Assembly (NCBI GenBank): GCA_964017045.1
Contig: OZ024799.1
Location: forward strand, 29,709,596 to 29,773,595
Reading direction: 5' to 3'
From: Omphiscola glabra
Lineage: Eukaryota > Mollusca > Gastropoda > Lymnaeidae
DNA: 64,000 nucleotides
Below are positions 28,402 through 60,200 of the stretch, in pieces. Within the stretch, counting starts at the first letter, position 1, and the number at the start of each line of letters is the position of its first letter. Both the position numbers and the translations under genes were made by a program. The notes beneath the pieces are model-generated. The model was not told where the DNA came from, searched no databases, and worked only from the letters and a program-made list of their open reading frames with translations.

Positions 28402-28572
28402 GATTGGCTCGCGTCAAAACGTGACCGGCGGAAAGCCAGTTAGACTGGATCGCGTCAAAACGTGACCGGCGGAAAGCCAGTTAGACTGGCTCACGTCAAA
28501 ACGTGACCGGCGGAAATCCAGTTAGACTGGCTCGCGTCAAAACGTGACCGGCGGAAAGCCAGTTAGACTAGC
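28402..28572. repeat. 41-bp tandem repeat
   Basis: Four units with GCGTCAAAACGTGACCGGCG and GAAAGCCAGTTAGACTGG. The ends of the unit (CCAGTTAGACTGG) are nearly palindromic. Confidence 0.92.
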
Positions 28573-29059
28573 GCATCGGACTTTAAGAGATTAAGAAGTG
28601 GGCCAGAAGTTCAACTTCATACAGTGCTAAGATAACACTAATCCCCAAAGTTAACAAAAAAAATATGTAAACCGAAGGAAATGTATATCTTTGCTCTGAC
28701 ATTAATAATTCTAAAAAAATATTGAGCACCGATACAAATTTATTGTTCACATAAAATACACTACAATAAATAAAAATTAATCTTTGATTTGAAGTTCTTT
28801 CTTGTGTTCAAGCTCTGGAACAGTTATTAAAATTAATACTGCCCTCGTATACACACCGTCTATTGTAATTTTAACAACAATGTTTATGAGCATGATAATG
28901 ATGAATTTCAATAAATGAATGAATTGAATAAACCTAAGGTTCACAAATTTTTTATTTATGAAAAAATTTAAAACAAAATTTATAATAAAGATACTAGCAT
29001 TCCCGGAGTTGTTTTTCCACAAAACTATTTACAATTGCTTAAACCTAATTGAAATTTAA

Positions 29060-29430
29060 TTTTTGAACATATAGGACGCGTAGGTCATCATGCAGCTGTG
29101 AGCAGATTTTGCGGAGGAGGAGTCATATAACACACGATGACAGCAACACGTCGAGCAATTATGAATATCGGATTGCCGGCCTAAAGACATTCAGACACGA
29201 CCGAAAACCTTCACCACTTTCGATCAGATGGCCGAAAGTCTCAATCAATTTCGGACGAAACCGAAAGTAAACCGAAATTTAACTTTTCTGTTTCGGCCCA
29301 AACCGAAAAGAGACCAAAAATTAACATTCACGTTTCGACTGAAACTGAAACTACGCCGAAAGTGATCAAATGGCAACTTTCGGCGTTGAAACCGAAACCG
29401 AAATTCGGTCGGTTTCTATTTGTGACACGA
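29060..29430 (-). repeat. Dispersed repeat with CCGAAA motifs, copy 2
   Basis: Reverse-complement relative of 9955-10260 with many CCGAAA and TTTCGG words, for example TTTCGGCGTTGAAACCGAAA. Its right edge touches a stretch, CGGGCCGCGCGTTCCCCACC, that resembles a hAT terminal region, so it may be part of a larger hAT remnant ending near 29480. Confidence 0.6.
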
Positions 29431-29699
29431 CGGGCGGGCCACAACATGTAACGTGGCGGGCCGCGCGTTCCCCACCCCTGCATCAAGCCGCGGAGCCTGA
29501 TTTTATTTTCCGTTAACATATTGTGTTCTGAAACTACCGAAAGCTGTATTGGGAGAAGGGAAGAGAGGTGATGGAAAAAATCTAGGGTATTAAAATTATA
29601 CATCTGCTTAATGACTTCTAAAAAATGATTTCAGATGCCTCTAACTAGACCTTATAGAATATGACAAAAGCCAACACCGCTGTGCGGAGCAGTTGAGGA

Positions 29700-29906
29700 C
29701 AGAGGCGTAGCGTAGGGGGACAGGGAGGTACAGATGTACCCGGGCGCCAGCTAGTTAGGGTCGCCAAAATGTGCTTTGGTATTATTTTATTGATGAAAAT
29801 AATGGTTTCGAGAGTTTAAAAAAGGAAAAGAGGGGGCTTTAAAATGAATCTTGTCCCCGGGCGCGAATCTTGTCCCCGGGTGCCAAACACTCTAGCTACG
29901 CCTCTG
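29700..29906. mobile_element. hAT-like MITE (CAGAGGCGTAG family)
   Basis: 207-bp element with inverted ends CAGAGGCGTAGC and GCTACGCCTCTG and the perfect octamer GTTGAGGA on each side (29692-29699 and 29907-29914). Inside, TCTTGTCCCCGGGCGC is repeated once. Confidence 0.9.
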
Positions 29907-29914
29907 GTTGAGGA

Positions 29915-30860
29915 TGCATTAAAAAAATTGTCTAAGGAGCGCCTATTCTACGCTGATGGTAACATTAAAATCAAACCATGCAATTTACACGTCCGCCAAT
30001 TTAGCTAAATTTAAATGCCAGAGCTGATTTGAGAATGGAACATCTATATATAACGTACGCAAAAAAAATATAATATTTTCATACCCCTCCCCACCCTGTC
30101 AACGCTAGGGGCCATCCATAAATGACGTGCGTACTGAGAATGCGTATGGCAACGTGGGTGGGTTGGTCACAAGAATGTAACTACATTTATGCATAAATTC
30201 TGCAATAATTATCCTCACAGTGACTAACAGGGCCAACTGTCACACGAACATCAGTTAAATCCATGATTTCTCGATAGGCCTATAAATGCTGTAAAAAAAT
30301 TATCCTGTTTCGCACTTATGGGCAAACTAAGGTTTACGTTTTCAAAAATAGTTCGCTAGATATCGCTGTAGTAGTAGTAGTACTGTTTGGCCAAGTGACA
30401 ACATACTGTCGTCCGCCATGCGTCTTTTCGTGCTATGACTTTAGTATCTCGTTCGAGGACCAGCCTCCCCCTCCCCCTCCTCCATAATGGGGGGGGGGGG
30501 GTAAAATTGTGCCGTCACATATGTCATAGGAAACTGATTATTGAAGTTCACATAATATAGTCTAATAACTACCACAGGCTGTAAAGTGGAAAAAAAAAAG
30601 GGGGGGGGGGGAGTAGTATGGAGACAACGAACTGTTGTAGTGTTAAATTCGTAAGGGGGGGATAGATCGTTAAGGTGATAGAACTGCTTTGGAATTAGAT
30701 TTCAAATGCAGCTAACTGGTTATTGTTTTACATTTCGAAATCACACGATCCCGTGCAGAAAAGTTTAAATTGCATTTTATTTTTGAAAAATAAAAAAATA
30801 AGCATCCCTAATTTTCTCCGTTTTCACAACGCCGTGGTTCAGATAAATGAGACAGGCCAA
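29915..30860. other. No recognised gene
   Basis: Intergenic AT-rich DNA with G runs at 30488-30500 and 30600-30611 and a short GTA repeat near 30370. No gene or transposon edge is supported. Confidence 0.5.
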
Positions 30861-30862
30861 AT

Positions 30863-30924
30863 TATGTCACACGCCTACGTCACACGACTACGTCACACGC
30901 CTACGTCATACGACTACGTCACAA
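30863..30924. promoter_or_regulatory. Cluster of CRE-like TACGTCAC words
   Basis: Four TACGTCA words and one TATGTCAC word spaced 10-11 bp (units such as ACGACTACGTC). TGACGTA is a half-canonical CRE/ATF site. The regular spacing equals one DNA turn, but it can equally be a decayed 11-bp tandem repeat. It lies 2.3 kb upstream of gene B. Confidence 0.35.
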
Positions 30925-30944
30925 TCAAATTTAAAATAAAAATA

Positions 30945-31220
30945 GTCTCTTAGATGAGTTGCCGTCTCTTAGATGAGTTGCCGTCTCTTAGATGAGTTGC
31001 CTTCTCTTAGATGAGTTGCCGTCTCTTAGACGAGTTGCCGTCTCTTAGATGAGTTGCCCTCTCTTAGATGAGTTGCCTTCTCTTAGATGAGTTGCCGTCT
31101 CTTAGACGAGTTGCCGTCTCTTAGATGAGTTGCCGTCTCTTAGATGAGTTGCCATCTCTTAGATGAGTTGCCTTCTCTTATATGAGTTGCCATCTCTTAG
31201 ATGAGTTACCATCTCTTAGA
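30945..31220. repeat. 19-bp minisatellite, SINE tail copy 1
   Basis: About 14 units of TCTCTTAGATGAGTTGCCG. The reverse complement of the same unit forms the array at 35225-35425, and both sit beside the same CCAAGGTTAACG and GGATTGAACTCG blocks. Confidence 0.93.
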
Positions 31221-31235
31221 TGACTTACCATCCAA

Positions 31236-31372
31236 GGTTAACGTTCCCATCCACCAAGTTTTCTGATGATGTTGGTTTTTTTTTCGCTTTTGCTGGGGAT
31301 TGAACTCGAGTCCACTAGCTTGGGGTTGACTCAATTTGACCACTCGACCAACACATCAAGAAATTGACCCAG
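31236..31372 (-). mobile_element. tRNA-derived SINE head
   Basis: On the minus strand this reads an A-box-like TGGTCGAGTGG and, 44 nt later, a B-box-like GAGTTCAATCC, the spacing found in tRNA genes. The body continues through CCATCC and CGTTAACCTTGG into the 19-bp array at 30945-31220, which acts as its tail. The A-box arm resembles serine or leucine tRNAs. No intact tRNA fold is claimed. Confidence 0.72.
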
Positions 31373-32287
31373 GAAACTTTAAGACAATGTGTACTAATGC
31401 ACATTTGGGCGTTTAAAGAGTTTTGATCATGTATACTTTGAGACATTTTTCTCCAGCACACAATAAGACATTTTTGTACCAGTTTATGTTAAGATATTTT
31501 GTACCATACACATTAAGACTTGTTCTTTTGTATCCGTCAATATCTTTTCGTTTTTGTACCATCACATCAAGACCTTTTTTTTTTACCAGGACATAACAGA
31601 TGTTTTATTCCAGAACACATTATAAGACGCACACAACAAGGCACAACTCTTGGTGCATTTAACGTTTAAGTTTGGGATACTCAACGTTGGTATCGCAAAA
31701 AAAAAAAAAAAAAAAAAACCCAAAGAACAAAACCACAACATTATAAGCATTACTTAGCACCCTCTTCTACCTTTGTCTGAACTTTTGTGACTCTTTAAAT
31801 TGTCGATTTATATTAAGTTTCCCCATAACGTAAACCCACCTGTCGGTATCATGCATACGTGACGTCAACAATACCGTGTCTCCTTCCTCTGTTCCCCGTC
31901 GACAGCATGAGACACGTACCAGCCGTTCAATAAGCCTCGTTTTGCAATGAAACATGCGGTCTTATTTGAACAATTGTACCGGTGAGGACAATGCGGACGT
32001 TCAGCTTTTGCAAGGGTCTTAACCCTTTTCTGCACCGTCCCAAACCCTTTTCGGTCTCATAATATTTCCCGTAACCCCCTCCCACACATCCCACAAGATA
32101 CCTATGCATGCGAAGGTTCTCATTAAAATGCAATATATCCAATTCAACTGTAGATGACAGGAAATTTAAAGTATATATTTTTCTGTTTCTTTCAAGTTAT
32201 TTATTGTAATCAACATCTAGCACATGTGACAAATACACAAAGCATTTTAGCCAATCAAAGATAATATTACCTCCTATTTAACATATA

Positions 32288-32695
32288 CAGGGCCAGATTA
32301 ACCATTAGGCAAATAAGGCACATGCCTTGGGCACCAAGCGTTTGGGGGCACCACAAGTCCTCAATAAATATGTTTTTTTAAAAACAAATTTAAGTCCAGA
32401 AACAACTGAAAATTTAACAAGTGCTATGAAAATGAAGAAATACATTATAATAAAATTCCCATTCAAGTTTGGTACAATTTATTAATTATTAATTTTAATA
32501 CAGAAATACATTATTGTAGGTTTTATATAAGTGGTAGTAGTACAAACTACAAACCTATTTGTTAATAACTGTTTTCTTTGTATAATATTGAACAGACCAG
32601 CGGTCACGGTCAGTGAAAGATCAGGGGCCCCGGGCAGAAGGGGGCACCCATGTGGGTTTGTGCCTTGGGCACTAAAATGGCTTAATCCGGCCCTG
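32288..32695 (-). mobile_element. hAT-like MITE, family M1, copy 2 (inverted)
   Basis: 408-bp element homologous to 27699-28099 in reverse orientation. Its ends are CAGGGCCAGATTAACCA and TTAATCCGGCCCTG, and the octamer AACATATA flanks both sides (32280-32287 and 32696-32703). A (TA)n tract follows directly. Confidence 0.92.
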
Positions 32696-32696
32696 A

Positions 32697-32745
32697 ACAT
32701 ATATATATATATATCTATATATATATACATATATATATATTCAAA
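32697..32745. repeat. (TA)n microsatellite
   Basis: About 48 bp of alternating TA with rare C, abutting the MITE. The TSD lies inside its left edge, so the MITE inserted into TA-rich DNA. Confidence 0.9.
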
Positions 32746-33093
32746 TTTGGCCCCTAGTTTGTCGTTGTTCTGGCATCAACAATTTCTTGGTCTCCTTGCA
32801 CCCCTGGCACTGCCCCCGTGCACGCTATAGCACTTCGTCCCGAGTCGCCGGAGGAACGGGAGCCCGTAGTTAAGAGCCCCTGATTTTTTTGCAAAATAAA
32901 TTTTACTTTTGCTCAACTGCATCTGCGCATGCGCATATTCGTTACGTTTTTGATGTGCTTGTTTGCACTCAACTTTCAGCCATTCCACCAGAGAAGAGTC
33001 TCCCACACTGGTTCTAGGACAAGTGGTGTGTGACATGTGGTAAGAAAAGCTGCCTCTCTATGTTTGTAGATAGTGTGAGGACAGAGTTTGGAC

Positions 33094-33103
33094 TGTATTT
33101 ATA
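33094..33103 (+). promoter_or_regulatory. Possible TATA box of gene B
   Basis: TGTATTTATA lies about 100 bp upstream of the gene B start codon. It would place transcription start near 33125-33135. No other core element is evident, so this is tentative. Confidence 0.3.
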
Positions 33104-33151
33104 GGAGTAGTTAACCTGTAGGTGCTATCTAACAGAAAGTCAGACTCGACC

Positions 33152-33166
33152 ATGAAGCATAAATAA
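33152..33166 (+). promoter_or_regulatory. Possible upstream ORF in the gene B leader
   Basis: ATGAAGCATAAATAA, a four-codon frame with stop, ends 34 nt before the main ATG. If the TATA site is right it would be in the 5' UTR and could lower translation. Confidence 0.35.
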
Positions 33167-33200
33167 AACCCTAGTTATCACAGTGCCCAACAGATTAACA

Positions 33201-52439
<19,239 letters not shown>

Positions 52440-52467
<28 letters not shown>

Positions 52468-52540
52468 TGGCGCTGTCCATTGTTAATATTGATGGGTACT
52501 GTGTGTGACAGGGTGCAGGTGTGATGACAATGTTCATATT
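52440..52540. repeat. Duplicated end of gene B coding region
   Basis: CTGTGTGTGACAGGGTGC with a following GTGATG occurs at the stop region and again about 57 bp later in the 3' UTR. It parallels the 3' UTR array of gene A. Confidence 0.85.
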
Positions 52541-52596
52541 TCATTCGGAGAAAGATTTAACATTTAATGAAATGGGCAACTAAAAAAAATGATGAG

Positions 52597-52602
52597 ATTA
52601 AA
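52597..52602 (+). terminator. Weak candidate polyadenylation signal of gene B
   Basis: ATTAAA 130 bases after the stop. No AATAAA occurs in the next kilobase, so this variant is the best local candidate. Confidence 0.3.
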
Positions 52603-52619
52603 GGGTCAATATTTAATGT

Positions 52620-52745
52620 AACGTAAAAATCAATATTACATGAGATGGAAAAATCAATATTACATGAGATGGAAGAACCAAATTACATGAGAGGGAAGAA
52701 CCAAATTACATGAGATGGAAGAATCCAGATTATATGAGAGAATGA
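52620..52745. repeat. Short ATTACATGAGATGGAAGAA repeat
   Basis: About five units of 22-24 bp with ATTACATGAGATGGAAGAA. Lies in the likely 3' flank of gene B. Confidence 0.8.
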
Positions 52746-52894
52746 AGATTTCATTAAAAAAGCAAGCTATCTGCAGTTTAGGTCTTATTCAATGAATTAT
52801 TAAGTTCACTTTCAGCTTTTTGTTGTCTTATTTTTTTCCTAAAAACGTTTTACTTGTTTTATAATTTCTGGAGGGGGCTTTTACCATCCATCAT

Positions 52895-53872
52895 CCATTG
52901 TTGTATACTGCTGGCATCCATTGTTATATACTGCGGGTATCCATTGCTATATACTGCGGGTATCCATTGCTATATACTGCGGGTATCCATTGCTATATAC
53001 TGCGGGTATCCATTGTTGTATACTGCGGGTATCCATTGCTATATACTGCGGGTATCCATTGCTATATACTGCTGGCATCCATTGTTATATACTGCGGGTA
53101 TCCATTGCTATATACTGCGGGTATCCATTGCTATATACTGCGGGTATCCATTGCTATATACTGCGGGTATCCATTGCTATATACTGCGGGTATCCATTGC
53201 TATATACTGCAGGTATCCATTGTTGTATACTGCGGGTATCCATTGTTTTATACTGCGGGTATCCATTGTTATATACTGCGGGTATCCATTGCTATATACT
53301 GCGGGTATCCATTGCTATATACTGCGGGTATCCATTGCTATATACTGCGGGTATCCATTGCTATATACTGCGGGTATCCATTGCTATATACTGCGGGTAT
53401 CCATTGCTATATACTGCGGGTATCCATTGTTGTATACTGCGGGTATCCATTGTTATATACTGCGGGCATCCATTGCTATATACTGCGGGTATCCATTGCT
53501 ATATACTGCGGGTATCCATTGCTATATACTGCGGGTATCCATTGCTATATACTGCGGGTATCCATTGTTATATACTGCGGGTATCCATTGTTATATACTG
53601 CGGGTATCCATTGCTATATACTGCGGGTATCCATTGCTATATACTGCGGGTATCCATTGTTATATACTGCGGGTATCCATTGCTATATACTGCAGGTATC
53701 CATTGTTATATACTGCGGGTATCCATTGTTCTATACTGCGGGTATCCATTGCTATATACTGCGGGTATCCATTGCTATATACTGCGGGTATCCATTGCTA
53801 TATACTGCGGGTATCCATTGCTATATTCTGCGGGTATCCATTGCTATATACTGCGGGTATCCAGTGTTAAAT
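52895..53872. repeat. 23-bp satellite downstream of gene B
   Basis: About 42 very uniform units: GCGGGTATCCATTGCTATAT plus ACT. Because three units are 69 bp, all three + frames stay open for over 330 codons with the same peptide. The ORFs are not genes. Confidence 0.97.
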
Positions 53873-53879
53873 ATTGGCA

Positions 53880-54760
53880 ACATATCAGGCCCATTTTAAC
53901 CCCACTCGTCTACTTTTCATTAAACAATATCAAAACATTAATGCGTTGTAGTTGTTATTTTGATGGACTCGAGAGACATCTTTTCCCATTAATTGCTTGT
54001 CAAATAACGCACTGAAATTAAAACACAGTTCGCAGTACGAGTTCTCGATAAATGACATTTCAAGGCTGTTATGATTATATATCACTTTGTATTCGGAGTA
54101 AATTCTAATCAAATCAAACACCATGTTTTAGAAACAACGGTACATGATTACATGATGGAAAAAACTCGAACTTTCTAGTAAAAAAATATTTAAAGAATGT
54201 ATTTAGTAATTCGTTTTACACCCCCCCCCCCCCCCCTTTCAAACACTTAAACTGAGTCTAACTTTTTTGAGCCCATGATTTCGTGTGTAAATGTGATTTC
54301 TACTCACTGGAAGCTTTTTAAATAAATCTGGGTTAATTTCAGTCACTACATGAGCTGCTTCTACAATGAAGTGAATCTTTATGTTGTATGGATCTTATAG
54401 TTGAATATTGTAACATACAGCATAGCAGCTGGAGCGTGGAGCAGCAGTGCCGTTTCGCTGTCAACACTGGTGGTACATGCTGGCTTGACTAGGGAAGAAT
54501 TGGAAAAACAAAACTTACCTTATTTTTGGGTTTACTCATATTGGTAACTTGGAATTTTAAAAAAAAACGTATTAAATTTTTATTTATTTTTAAAATTCGC
54601 GTACAAAGTTATCATAGGTCAGGGGTCATTCAAAGGCTTATGTTGTCTTTTATCTTGTCTGATGACCTTCCTGGTATGTACACCCGTTCATATCTTAGCC
54701 TCAGAATATAGTCGATCGTAAAGTTTTTATTTTTAAATGAACGAAATTTCCTTGATTTAT
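53880..54760. other. No recognised gene
   Basis: AT-rich intergenic DNA with a run of about 17 C at 54221-54237. Short open frames have no recognisable motif. Confidence 0.5.
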
Positions 54761-54764
54761 CCAC

Positions 54765-55575
54765 TGTCATTAAATGTGACCCACTGTCATTAAATGTGAT
54801 CCACTGTCATTAAATGTGATCCACTGTCATTAAATGTGATCCACTTATCATTAAATGTGATCCACTTATCATTAAATGTGATCCACTGTTCATTAAATGT
54901 GATCCACTGTTCATTAAATGTGATCCACTGTTCATTAAATGTGATCCACTGTCATTAAATGTGATCCACTGTCATTAAATGTGATCCACTGTCATTAAAT
55001 GTGATCCACTGTCATTAAATGTGATCCACTGTTCATTAAATGTGATCCACTGTTCATTAAATGTGATCCACTGTCATTAAATGTGATCCACTGTCATTAA
55101 ATGTGATCCACTGTTCATTAAATGTGATCCACTGTTCATTAAATGTGATCCACTGTCATTAAATGTGATCCACTGTTCATTAAATGTGATCCACTGTCAT
55201 TAAATGTGATCCACTGTCATTAAATGTGATCCACTGTTCATTAAATGTGATCCACTGTCATTAAATGTAATCCACTGTCATTAAATGTGATCCACTGTTC
55301 ATTAAATGTGATCCACTGTCATTAAATGTGATCCACTGTTCATTAAATGTGATCCACTGTCATTAAATGTGATCCACTGTTCATTAAATGTGATCCACTG
55401 TCATTAAATGTGATCCACTGTCATTAAATGTGATCCACTGTCATTAAATGTGATCCACTGTTCATTAAATGTGACCCACTGTCATTAAATGTGATCCACT
55501 GTCATTAAATGTGATCCACTGTCATTAAATGTGATCCACTGTCATTAAATGTGATCCACTGTCATTAAATGTGAT
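54765..55575. repeat. 20/21-bp satellite
   Basis: About 39 units of CCACTGTCATTAAATGTGAT, with a 21-bp form (CTGTTCATT) interspersed in irregular order. The two forms could serve as a variable-repeat map. Confidence 0.97.
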
Positions 55576-55599
55576 TCATTGATAATCAGCTCTAGTTCA

Positions 55600-57244
55600 A
55601 ACAAATTTAAGTGTAATTATCTAATGCATTAAGATCTTGTGTAATTGTATGGTCTAATGTGTTTTCAAGAGAGACACACACCTACACAACGAGCGAGATC
55701 AAAGATATGCAGAAATATATATATATATATATATTGAGAGAGGTGGTAGAGAGATAAAGACACAAACATTTAGAGACAATCAAAGAGATCGGAGAGAGGC
55801 AACAAGATAAAGAAGGTTGATTCAGTCGGAGAGATACACGACGATGAGACAGACAGACGCACAGACAACTAGAGTAAGACACAACAAAAAAACAACAAGA
55901 AAGTCTGCCCAATATTAACATTCACGTCATGACCAAACTGGTAGGCAGATCAATGGGTTCATCCCACCCACCTGACCTGTCTCAGATACTCCCAATTCTG
56001 GTGCCTCAGCTCTCCTCATTACAAAGGGTAAATTCCTTCGCCATGGGCTGGATTGCTTTCCGTAGCAAAGAACCCTTGGAATGATTTTTTAAAGAGATAA
56101 AATATATTACAACTAAGTCTCTTAAATTGCATATATTTGTGTGTGTGAGTGTGTGTGTGTGTGTTTGTTTGTGTGTGTGAATGTGAATGTATGATAAATA
56201 TATTTATCTATATAGAAATATCATGTTAAACATTAGTAAATTTCACCAATTATTTAATTGTGTTTAATTTTAAAATGTTTCATATTTATAGACTTACGTG
56301 TCCATTAGAATAAATGATCTGATGACTTGTCCCATAATTAAATGTCTTGTTAAATTATTTCGCTCCCCCACCCCAGGTCTTGTAGAATCCAGCACTATAA
56401 TTTACTCATGAGCATGTGTGTATTATGTAGACCTATGGCTATGAGAAATCCATGTTCAGAAAAATATTAACCCTCATGCTGAGGTACTGACTGCAACAAA
56501 TGAATCTGCAGAATACTATGGAACCATCCATACAATACGTCCCCCTTTTTTAGTGGACTATTCCCCCCCCCCCACCTTTCTCCCCATGCCACAATCTGTC
56601 ACAAATCTTAGGACCACCCCCCCCCCCCCAAACGGAAAAAGAAAATTAAAAAAGTATTTACAATTTCGAACGTAAATTTTTTTCAAAAATTAAGAACTAA
56701 ATTGAAATCTACTTAAAATACACTTCGCCATAAATTATTAAATTAGTGAAAGCTAGATTTTCTGTCAGAATACATCCATCACAACAGAATGTTCAATATC
56801 CATATAAATTTAAGGTTTCATGTGTAATAATTTTTTTTTAAAGGTGCGATGTCACACAAGATCTTTACCCCACCCCCCTCTTTTTTCCGTGTCACAAACT
56901 TTCACATTTTCTTAGACCCTCCGATCACCACCCCCCCCCCCCCCCCACTTTTTTTCCCTTCCTAATGATCTTCAGCAGAATTCTTATGAAATTTATGATA
57001 ACCCTTTTTGATATACAAGGCCGATTGTTCGTCAGAGATGTTCGGATGACATTGTAGTCACTTTGCAACCGATTGGATCCGAATCTTTATGGTTTAATAA
57101 AAACGACCTTGACCTTGACCTTCACCTTTAAGAACGTGTGATCATCAAACTGTTTTATAGTTGCACGGTTAACAAAGTTGCCTTTTAGTGGTAATTTCTT
57201 TTCTCCTACAAATTGCATATACACATATTTAAGCTTTAGACACA
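55600..57244. other. No recognised gene
   Basis: Intergenic DNA with a GAGA-rich stretch (55670-55870), a GT microsatellite (56140-56175) and several C runs (56563-56573, 56617-56629, 56930-56946). A CTTGACCTTGACCTT repeat lies at 57105-57125. No gene is supported. Confidence 0.5.
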
Positions 57245-60200
57245 TCTTTATATATATAAAAATGAATGTATGTATGTATGTATGTTTGTCTCGTATGCGC
57301 TCCCACACCATTCATGCGATTGCAACAAAGCTTTGGTGAGTTGTTGGCCACCTACCTGGGCATTTAACTGCGACATTAAAAAACTTTTCAATTATTTCGT
57401 TTTCGGCCGTTGGCTATTCATTCGTTTTTTTTCTTATATGAGCTTTGTAAAAAATATTTCCGTCTGCGCTCCTACGCCATTCGTCTGAATGCGCTAAATC
57501 TTGGGTAAAGTGTTACAAGCACGCCCACAAAGGTTTGGAAATAATTATAAACGTTTTAAAATATTCCGTTTTGAGCCAGGGGCCCCGTGTTCGTTTTTTC
57601 TTATATGAGCTATATAAATATAGTTTCAAACCGTATGCGCTCCTACACCATTTATGCGATTGCAACAAAACATTGTAGAGTTGTATTCCATAAGCTTGCG
57701 CATTTTACTGGGTCATTATAACACTTTTAAAATATTTTGTTTTGGCCGTTGGCCCCAAAATCGTTTTTTTTTCTTATATGAGCTTTGTAAACAATAGATT
57801 TCGTCTGCGCTCCTACACCATTTATTCGAATACGCTAAAACTTTGACGAGATGTTGCGAGCATCCCCACAAAGGTTTCTAAATTTATACAACCGTTTTAA
57901 AATATTCCGTTTTGAGCCAGGGGCCCCATGTTCATTTTTTCTTAAAGGAGCTATATAAATATAATTTCAAACCGTATGCGCTCCTACACCATTCATGGGA
58001 TTGCAACAAAACTTTGTTGAAAGGTTGTCCATAAGGTCGCCCATGTTAATGAGTAATTACATTACTTTTAAAATATTCCGTTTTCAGCCGTTGTTCCCAA
58101 ATTCTTTTTTTTCTTATATGAGCTGTGTACAAAATAATTTCGTATGCGCTCCTATATCATTTATCTGAATGCGATAAAACTTTAGTAAAATGTTTTACCC
58201 ACGTCCGCAAAGCTTTTCAAATTATTACAACCGTTTAAAATATTCTTTTTTGAGCCAGGGGCCCTAAGTTCTATTTTTCCTATATGAGCTATACAAATAC
58301 AATTTCAAACAGAGCTAATGTGTGGATGGATAGATTTTTAATAAAATACAAATAGCGACATTAAATTGTGTGTGTCACATAGTAATTAGGTTTCTGAAGT
58401 AGTTACAACACTTTTAAAATAATCCGTTTTTGGCCGTTGGCCCCAAAATCGTTATTTTTCTTATATGAGCTTTGTAAAAAATAATATCCGTATGCACTCC
58501 TATACCATTTATCTGAATGCGATACAACTTCAGTAATATGTTTCTCTTTTTTTAATTTTGTGATATAATAAGTAGGTTTCTGAAGTAATACAACAATTCT
58601 ACAATATTCCGTTTGTGGCCGGGGGCCTTAATTCGTTTTCCACCATTTATTATCTATATAATTATCGTATGCATTCCTATACCATTCATCCGATTGCGAT
58701 AAAAACTTTGGTGAATTGATATGCGCGCTCCCGCAAATGTTTCTAGATTAGAACAACATTTTACAATATTTCGCATGGGCCGATGTCCTTAAATTCGTTT
58801 TGTTTTCTTTAACAAACTTTATCAAAATAATTTCAAACGGAGCTATCAACTCAACCGCCCTTGAACAAATGCCAACAGACATCAATTTGTAGCAAGAGCA
58901 GAGAAAACACGTTTTTGCATGTTTAGTGTAGAGAGTATTTTTGTTGTTTTTATTAATAAGCTTGAATTTTGTGACGTATTTTAGAATCGGATATAGCTTT
59001 GTAAATGTGTTGTGATTTTGAATAGCAATGATGTAGTAATACATCTATTATATAAGAATGATCTATGCTGACCGTAACTCACAAAAAACCGATACGATTT
59101 AAATACGTTCCCATTTTTTAAAACAATCATAATTTTCTTCTATTATTTTAAGGAACTCGAATTAATGGTAATGCGAAAAATATATTGTATATTCGCTTTA
59201 ATTTTAATAAAATTTTAAGTATTAATAATATAAATTACAAATAAATCTGGAGTAACAACTAACAACTATTTTAAACATTTTATATGTGGTTGAAAGTTAT
59301 GAAAATTAATAAAACAAATTATAATCAAAGAATTACACTGTAATCACATTTATCGGGGAAACCAAAACATCTGTTGATTGTAGTGCATTTTTTAAGTACG
59401 TTCCAAATATTGCGTAATAAAAGTAAAATTAATTTGTTCTAAATAATAACGCAAATGACCTCAGAACTCAAATTGTCTATTTATTCAATGCAAAAATTTA
59501 TCTGATTTAATAACCGCGCCTAATAAAATTGATAATGTATTTCCCAGTTCCTAAAAGTAAAATTAATAAATATAATAGATTGCTTTTTAAATTGCTACAA
59601 TTTAAAAAATGAAATAAAATTTTTGCTTTTTATTTTTACCGTTTAATAAATTTTTACTTTTATTCTTTCCAAAAATATACATTTATGAAATTTATAAATT
59701 AATAAAATAAATATAAAAAAACCCTAACCTTTAAATATACTTTTAATACGAAAATGACGTTTAATGCAATCAGTGCAGCGAAACTACATATCCAAATAGC
59801 ATCCACTAATGCACTTATCACTCATTTAAATAAGAACAAAGCATTTGAAATGCAAAAAAATTGTTTTTGCGTAAGTGGATTACAATCCCGTGGATGATTT
59901 TATTAATTTCTTTAAAACTCTGTTTGGGGGAGGGGGAAGTTGACAAAATGAATTTGACAAATAATTTGCCTTCTTAGGTACATATATATGGGGGTTAGGA
60001 AATAGAGTGTGTACAATTTTATATCTTTAAATCCAATGATATTACTGTTGTGAAAAATAGATGCTATATTCTCATTTTACGAATTAAGAAAATAAATGAC
60101 GTTAACACAACGTAAGTACATTTACAAAAGTATATCCATGAATATCAAAACCCATTCATTTTACAAAGAATTACCAGTTTTGTACCGGGGCCCTATAGTA

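Noticed and set aside
31295..31365. Functional tRNA gene
   Set aside because: A- and B-box words are at the right spacing, but I could not form an acceptor stem or clear anticodon arm, and the sequence continues into a SINE body.
32531..32830. Small gene shared by 27.7 kb and 32.6 kb
   Set aside because: The similar peptides come from two copies of the same MITE.
52854..54015. Three overlapping + strand frames of more than 330 codons with a Tyr/Ile/Cys-rich repeat
   Set aside because: They are the same 23-bp satellite unit read in all three frames, with no start context, no splice sites and no unique sequence.
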